DNA from: DATLAN01 sp035527455
GTDB lineage: Bacteria > Planctomycetota > Planctomycetia > Pirellulales > Thermoguttaceae
Length of the DNA: 15,292 nucleotides
Reading direction: 5' to 3'
NCBI GenBank assembly: GCA_035527455.1
Contig: DATLAN010000592.1
Coordinates: 1 to 15,292 of the forward strand
The notes below the pieces were generated by a model. That model had not been told where the DNA came from and did no database searches. It saw only the letters and a program-made list of their open reading frames with translations. A program made the translations under genes and the position numbers. Below, piece after piece: positions 12,636 through 15,292 of this stretch (positions are counted from its first letter, which is position 1; the number at the start of each line of letters is the position of its first letter).

Positions 12636-15292
12636 CTATTCCCACGGCAATCTGGTCGTGATCACCAAGCATGTGCCGCGCTTCTCGGAAACACCCTCTT
12701 CGGGCTCCCAGGGCCAAAGCAATACTCCGGCGGCCGAGGTCTTCAAGGCCACCTTGGCAACCAACTCACGCCGCTGAGTATCGATCACCGCGAAGTAGTG
12801 CCCATAAGGTGTGGCGACGTAGGCGTGCTTGCCGTCTTCCGAGAACGTGACACCGATCGTGTAGGCGTTCGAGCATCCGCCTACAGCGAGAGTCGCCAGA
12901 CGCTTCAGGTTGCTTTGGTCGTGTATATGCACGCCGTTAGCCACAACGTAGACGTCGCCTCGACCGGGGGCGAAGCCCAACCACACCGCGCGGTCGTTCT
13001 TCAAAGGATCACACGTGGCAACCACCTTCAGCGATTCTACGGAGAGCAGGGCGATCCGTCCATCGAACAAACGACACAGGACCACGCCGTTGCGAATGGC
13101 CGGGGCAGAATCGACACCGACGCGGTCGTCTACGACCACGGCTCCTTCCGGCTTGTCCATGTCCAGACGCACCACGTGGCACCGTCTAAACGGCTTGCCC
13201 TCGGCGTCGTGGCCGGCGCTATTGGCAAACAGCAGCAGTTTCCCACCATCTAATGGAACGCCGCTGAACCGCCAGCCGGAACCGCCGTCTTCGCCGGGCT
13301 TGAAGATTCGAAGGGCCGCCTTACCGACATCTACGTATGGCAACCCGCCGGGCGCGGAGCCGCGCAGGGTGTAGGCGTACTTGCCATTCGGGGAAAACAT
13401 CCACCGCGTGCAATGGTACTCTTTCAACGTCTCCAACGAGAAGAGCACTTTCTCCCCGGCCCGGTCGATCAGGCACGAGACCAACTCGTCATTTAGCACG
13501 ATCGCGCGAGTACCGTCTGCGCTGAGCGCTTCCAAAGCCCATCGACTGGGAATCTCGCGCGGCCGTCCACATCCCTGCGGATTGAGAGCCAGACAGCCTT
13601 GGCCTTTGCGGAAGTAGTAGGCCAGGTTCGCATCGCCAGTTGGTCGATAACACGGCGAGTGCACAAATCGCGCCGACTGGGTATATTCCAGCCAGTAGCG
13701 TCGATCTCCGATTACGACGGTTCCCTCACCGTTGTGAGGATTCGGCACGAGCATTCGCGTGTATTTCAACTTCTGCACCTCGGCCTGGAGACGCTCGTTC
13801 TGCTGGCGCAGTCGAGATATTTCGGCGGCCGGATCCGGCTGTTCGGTACATGAGTTCTGGCCTCGGCTTCCAGCCTCCCCGGATTCTTGACGCCTCCGAG
13901 CAGCCTCTTCGCGGCGAATGAACCAATCTGCCCAGACCTCCTCGTCCGAGTCCGGTTCTGCTAGGCGTTTTGCGTTCTGGAACTGTTCGAGTGCCTTGTC
14001 GTGCCGTCCCTGCGCGGCATACGCCTCGCCAAGAAAGAATACCGCCTTGAAGTTCTTCGGTTCACGCTCCAGGATCCACGCACACAGCTTGATTGCCTCC
14101 TCGTTGGCGCCGTGACACTGAAGGAGCAGGTGCGCGGCCATTCTCATAGCTGCGTCGACGTCGCCCTTTCGCATCAGTTCAGGGGCGGAGAGCCACTGGC
14201 GCACGCGCTTCTGGCTGTCCTCGGTCAGGGGCAACCGTGCGACCGGATGGGCCCCCACCTTCCAGCCGGCGGCGATGAACGGGTCGCCGGACCGCTCTTT
14301 TCCCCAATAGCCGTGACCGCCTCCGTAGAACAGATACGCCGGCCTAGTCTTCAGGTCATCAAGGTTCAACCCCGTCCAGTCGATGGGCCCCGGCGCTGCG
14401 ACGGAAATGCCATGCTGGAGCGATTCCTCTTTGACTCGGCCGCGATACCACCGCGTGGGCGCCATGGTGAAATGCGTGCCTCCCATCGAACTCCCCTCCT
14501 GTCCCACGGCATTGACCACCACTTCCGCGACCAGCGGCGCCTGATGGAACCGCCAGGCGTTGCTGAGTGTCGCAAGATTCTGCACACCGGCTTCGATCTG
14601 CTGAATCCGCCGAGCGTAGGGGTCGGCAGCCAGATCTCGCTTGACGGCTGCAATCTGCGGTTCCGTAATCTCGGTCCACGACTCGACCCGAACCAGCGGG
14701 TGTTCCGTGTATTCAACGGGAACGATGTTCCAGGCCGAGAGCAGGTGGAGCTTGCCGTCGGCCACCAGCGGACGGAACTTCTCGAAGTCCCAGGCATTCG
14801 CGACCAGGTAGCGGTATGATACCTTGCCGCGCAGGACGTTGATCACCTCGAATACAACCCGGCCACCTCGCTCGGGCGGTGCATCGGTCACTCGGACCAC
14901 CATGACGATTGGCGTGTATTGCCATGCGGGAACCACCCAGCGACGCACCTTGGCGCGATTCTCCTCGGTGTCGGCCAGTTCGGCAAATACGCGACCGACT
15001 TCCTCGGACCTTCTCGCTTGATCGCTTGCCACGATCCACCGCGTGCCCGCCCGCAGCGCGGAATCGCCGAGATGGTCCATGCCCACCAGCCAGATTCGCT
15101 TGGGCGTTCGATAACCGCGGATTTCCTCCAGAACCTCCGCCTCGAACGTCTCTTGGCGGCGCTGGCCGGTCAGGCGTACGACGGTGATCGTTTCGCCATA
15201 GCCGAAGGCAAGTTGGTTCCAGTTGCACTCGCGTGCGAGCGGATTGTCGCCGTCCTCTGCGGCCGTACGGTTCTCGTCCGCTTCGGCCGCCG
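12636..15292 (-). CDS. Large protein with TPR, coiled coil and beta-propeller; 5' end outside the window
   Basis: The open frame runs from the window edge to the TAG at 12636, at least 884 residues. Internal GTG/ATG codons near 15086 are not convincing starts, since the frame stays open upstream with normal composition (for example CNWNQLAFGYGETITVVRLTG). Counting from 15086, residues 1-300 form a domain I do not recognise. Residues 305-377 contain TPR-like helices (AIKLCAWILEREPKNFKAVF, then FLGEAYAAQGRHDKALEQF). Residues 420-443 form a short coiled coil (ISRLRQQNERLQAEVQKL). Residues 445-816 contain repeated strands like a WD40/YVTN propeller (RWMFSPNGKYAYTLRG, VTFSEDGKHAYVATPYG). No enzyme motif is visible. 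Such proteins serve as scaffolds or sensors. The next gene downstream is exported, so this one may act in the envelope, but its own N-terminus cannot be seen. Confidence 0.78.
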   Translation of the reverse strand, partial: AAEADENRTAAEDGDNPLARECNWNQLAFGYGETITVVRLTGQRRQETFEAEVLEEIRGYRTPKRIWLVGMDHLGDSALRAGTRWIVASDQARRSEEVGRVFAELADTEENRAKVRRWVVPAWQYTPIVMVVRVTDAPPERGGRVVFEVINVLRGKVSYRYLVANAWDFEKFRPLVADGKLHLLSAWNIVPVEYTEHPLVRVESWTEITEPQIAAVKRDLAADPYARRIQQIEAGVQNLATLSNAWRFHQAPLVAEVVVNAVGQEGSSMGGTHFTMAPTRWYRGRVKEESLQHGISVAAPGPIDWTGLNLDDLKTRPAYLFYGGGHGYWGKERSGDPFIAAGWKVGAHPVARLPLTEDSQKRVRQWLSAPELMRKGDVDAAMRMAAHLLLQCHGANEEAIKLCAWILEREPKNFKAVFFLGEAYAAQGRHDKALEQFQNAKRLAEPDSDEEVWADWFIRREEAARRRQESGEAGSRGQNSCTEQPDPAAEISRLRQQNERLQAEVQKLKYTRMLVPNPHNGEGTVVIGDRRYWLEYTQSARFVHSPCYRPTGDANLAYYFRKGQGCLALNPQGCGRPREIPSRWALEALSADGTRAIVLNDELVSCLIDRAGEKVLFSLETLKEYHCTRWMFSPNGKYAYTLRGSAPGGLPYVDVGKAALRIFKPGEDGGSGWRFSGVPLDGGKLLLFANSAGHDAEGKPFRRCHVVRLDMDKPEGAVVVDDRVGVDSAPAIRNGVVLCRLFDGRIALLSVESLKVVATCDPLKNDRAVWLGFAPGRGDVYVVANGVHIHDQSNLKRLATLAVGGCSNAYTIGVTFSEDGKHAYVATPYGHYFAVIDTQRRELVAKVALKTSAAGVLLWPWEPEEGVSEKRGTCLVITTRLPWE

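Noticed and set aside
1..15292. CRISPR array, tRNA or rRNA genes
   Set aside because: I saw no regularly spaced direct repeats and no tRNA-like or rRNA-like conserved stretches by eye.

Overview
The window looks like a high-GC bacterial chromosome segment from a planctomycete (Pirellulales-like). The clues are a secreted LamG-like protein of planctomycete type, a fragment of the short secretin/DUF4974-like domain that these genomes carry in many copies, and a very large TPR plus beta-propeller protein. This assignment is inferred from protein style and not proven.

Layout. At 1-270 (minus) lies the N-terminus of a GT2 glycosyltransferase. From 271 to about 1006 there is no convincing intact gene, but there are two perfect hairpins, a long-spaced inverted repeat and a direct repeat. 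From about 1007 to 9033 (minus) runs one tightly packed operon. In transcription order it holds a 39-aa small ORF, a lysine 2,3-aminomutase (kamA), a YkgJ-like cysteine-cluster protein, two different D-Ala-D-Ala-ligase-like ATP-grasp enzymes, a GNAT-histone-deacetylase fusion, a stand-alone GNAT, and a QEGLA/DUF1704 zincin-type gene. The last gene is broken and runs into the C-terminal remnant of a BaiN/HI0933-like flavoprotein gene. Most junctions overlap by 1-16 nt, so the genes are probably translationally coupled.

Divergently, at 9237-10718 (plus), is a sigma-54 enhancer-binding protein with a degenerate receiver domain. The gap between them carries a near-consensus sigma-54 promoter pointing into the kamA operon and a large dyad about 100-150 bp upstream of it, the normal place for an activator site. 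This makes a self-contained regulated module.

At 10758-11042 is the left end of an IS3-family element with a truncated OrfA. It abuts a truncated minus-strand gene with a planctomycete repeat domain. From 11500 to the window end (minus) are two further genes. One is a large TPR/beta-propeller protein open at the window edge; the other, 68 nt downstream, is a secreted LamG-like protein.

How the module may work (inference): KamA would make beta-lysine from lysine; the ATP-grasp enzymes would ligate it or a related amino acid to an acceptor; the GNATs would acetylate an amine; the HDAC-family domain would remove acyl groups; and the zincin, where intact, would cleave or trim the product. The product is unknown. 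Possibilities include an N-acetylated beta-lysine peptide or osmolyte, or a modification of a small peptide.
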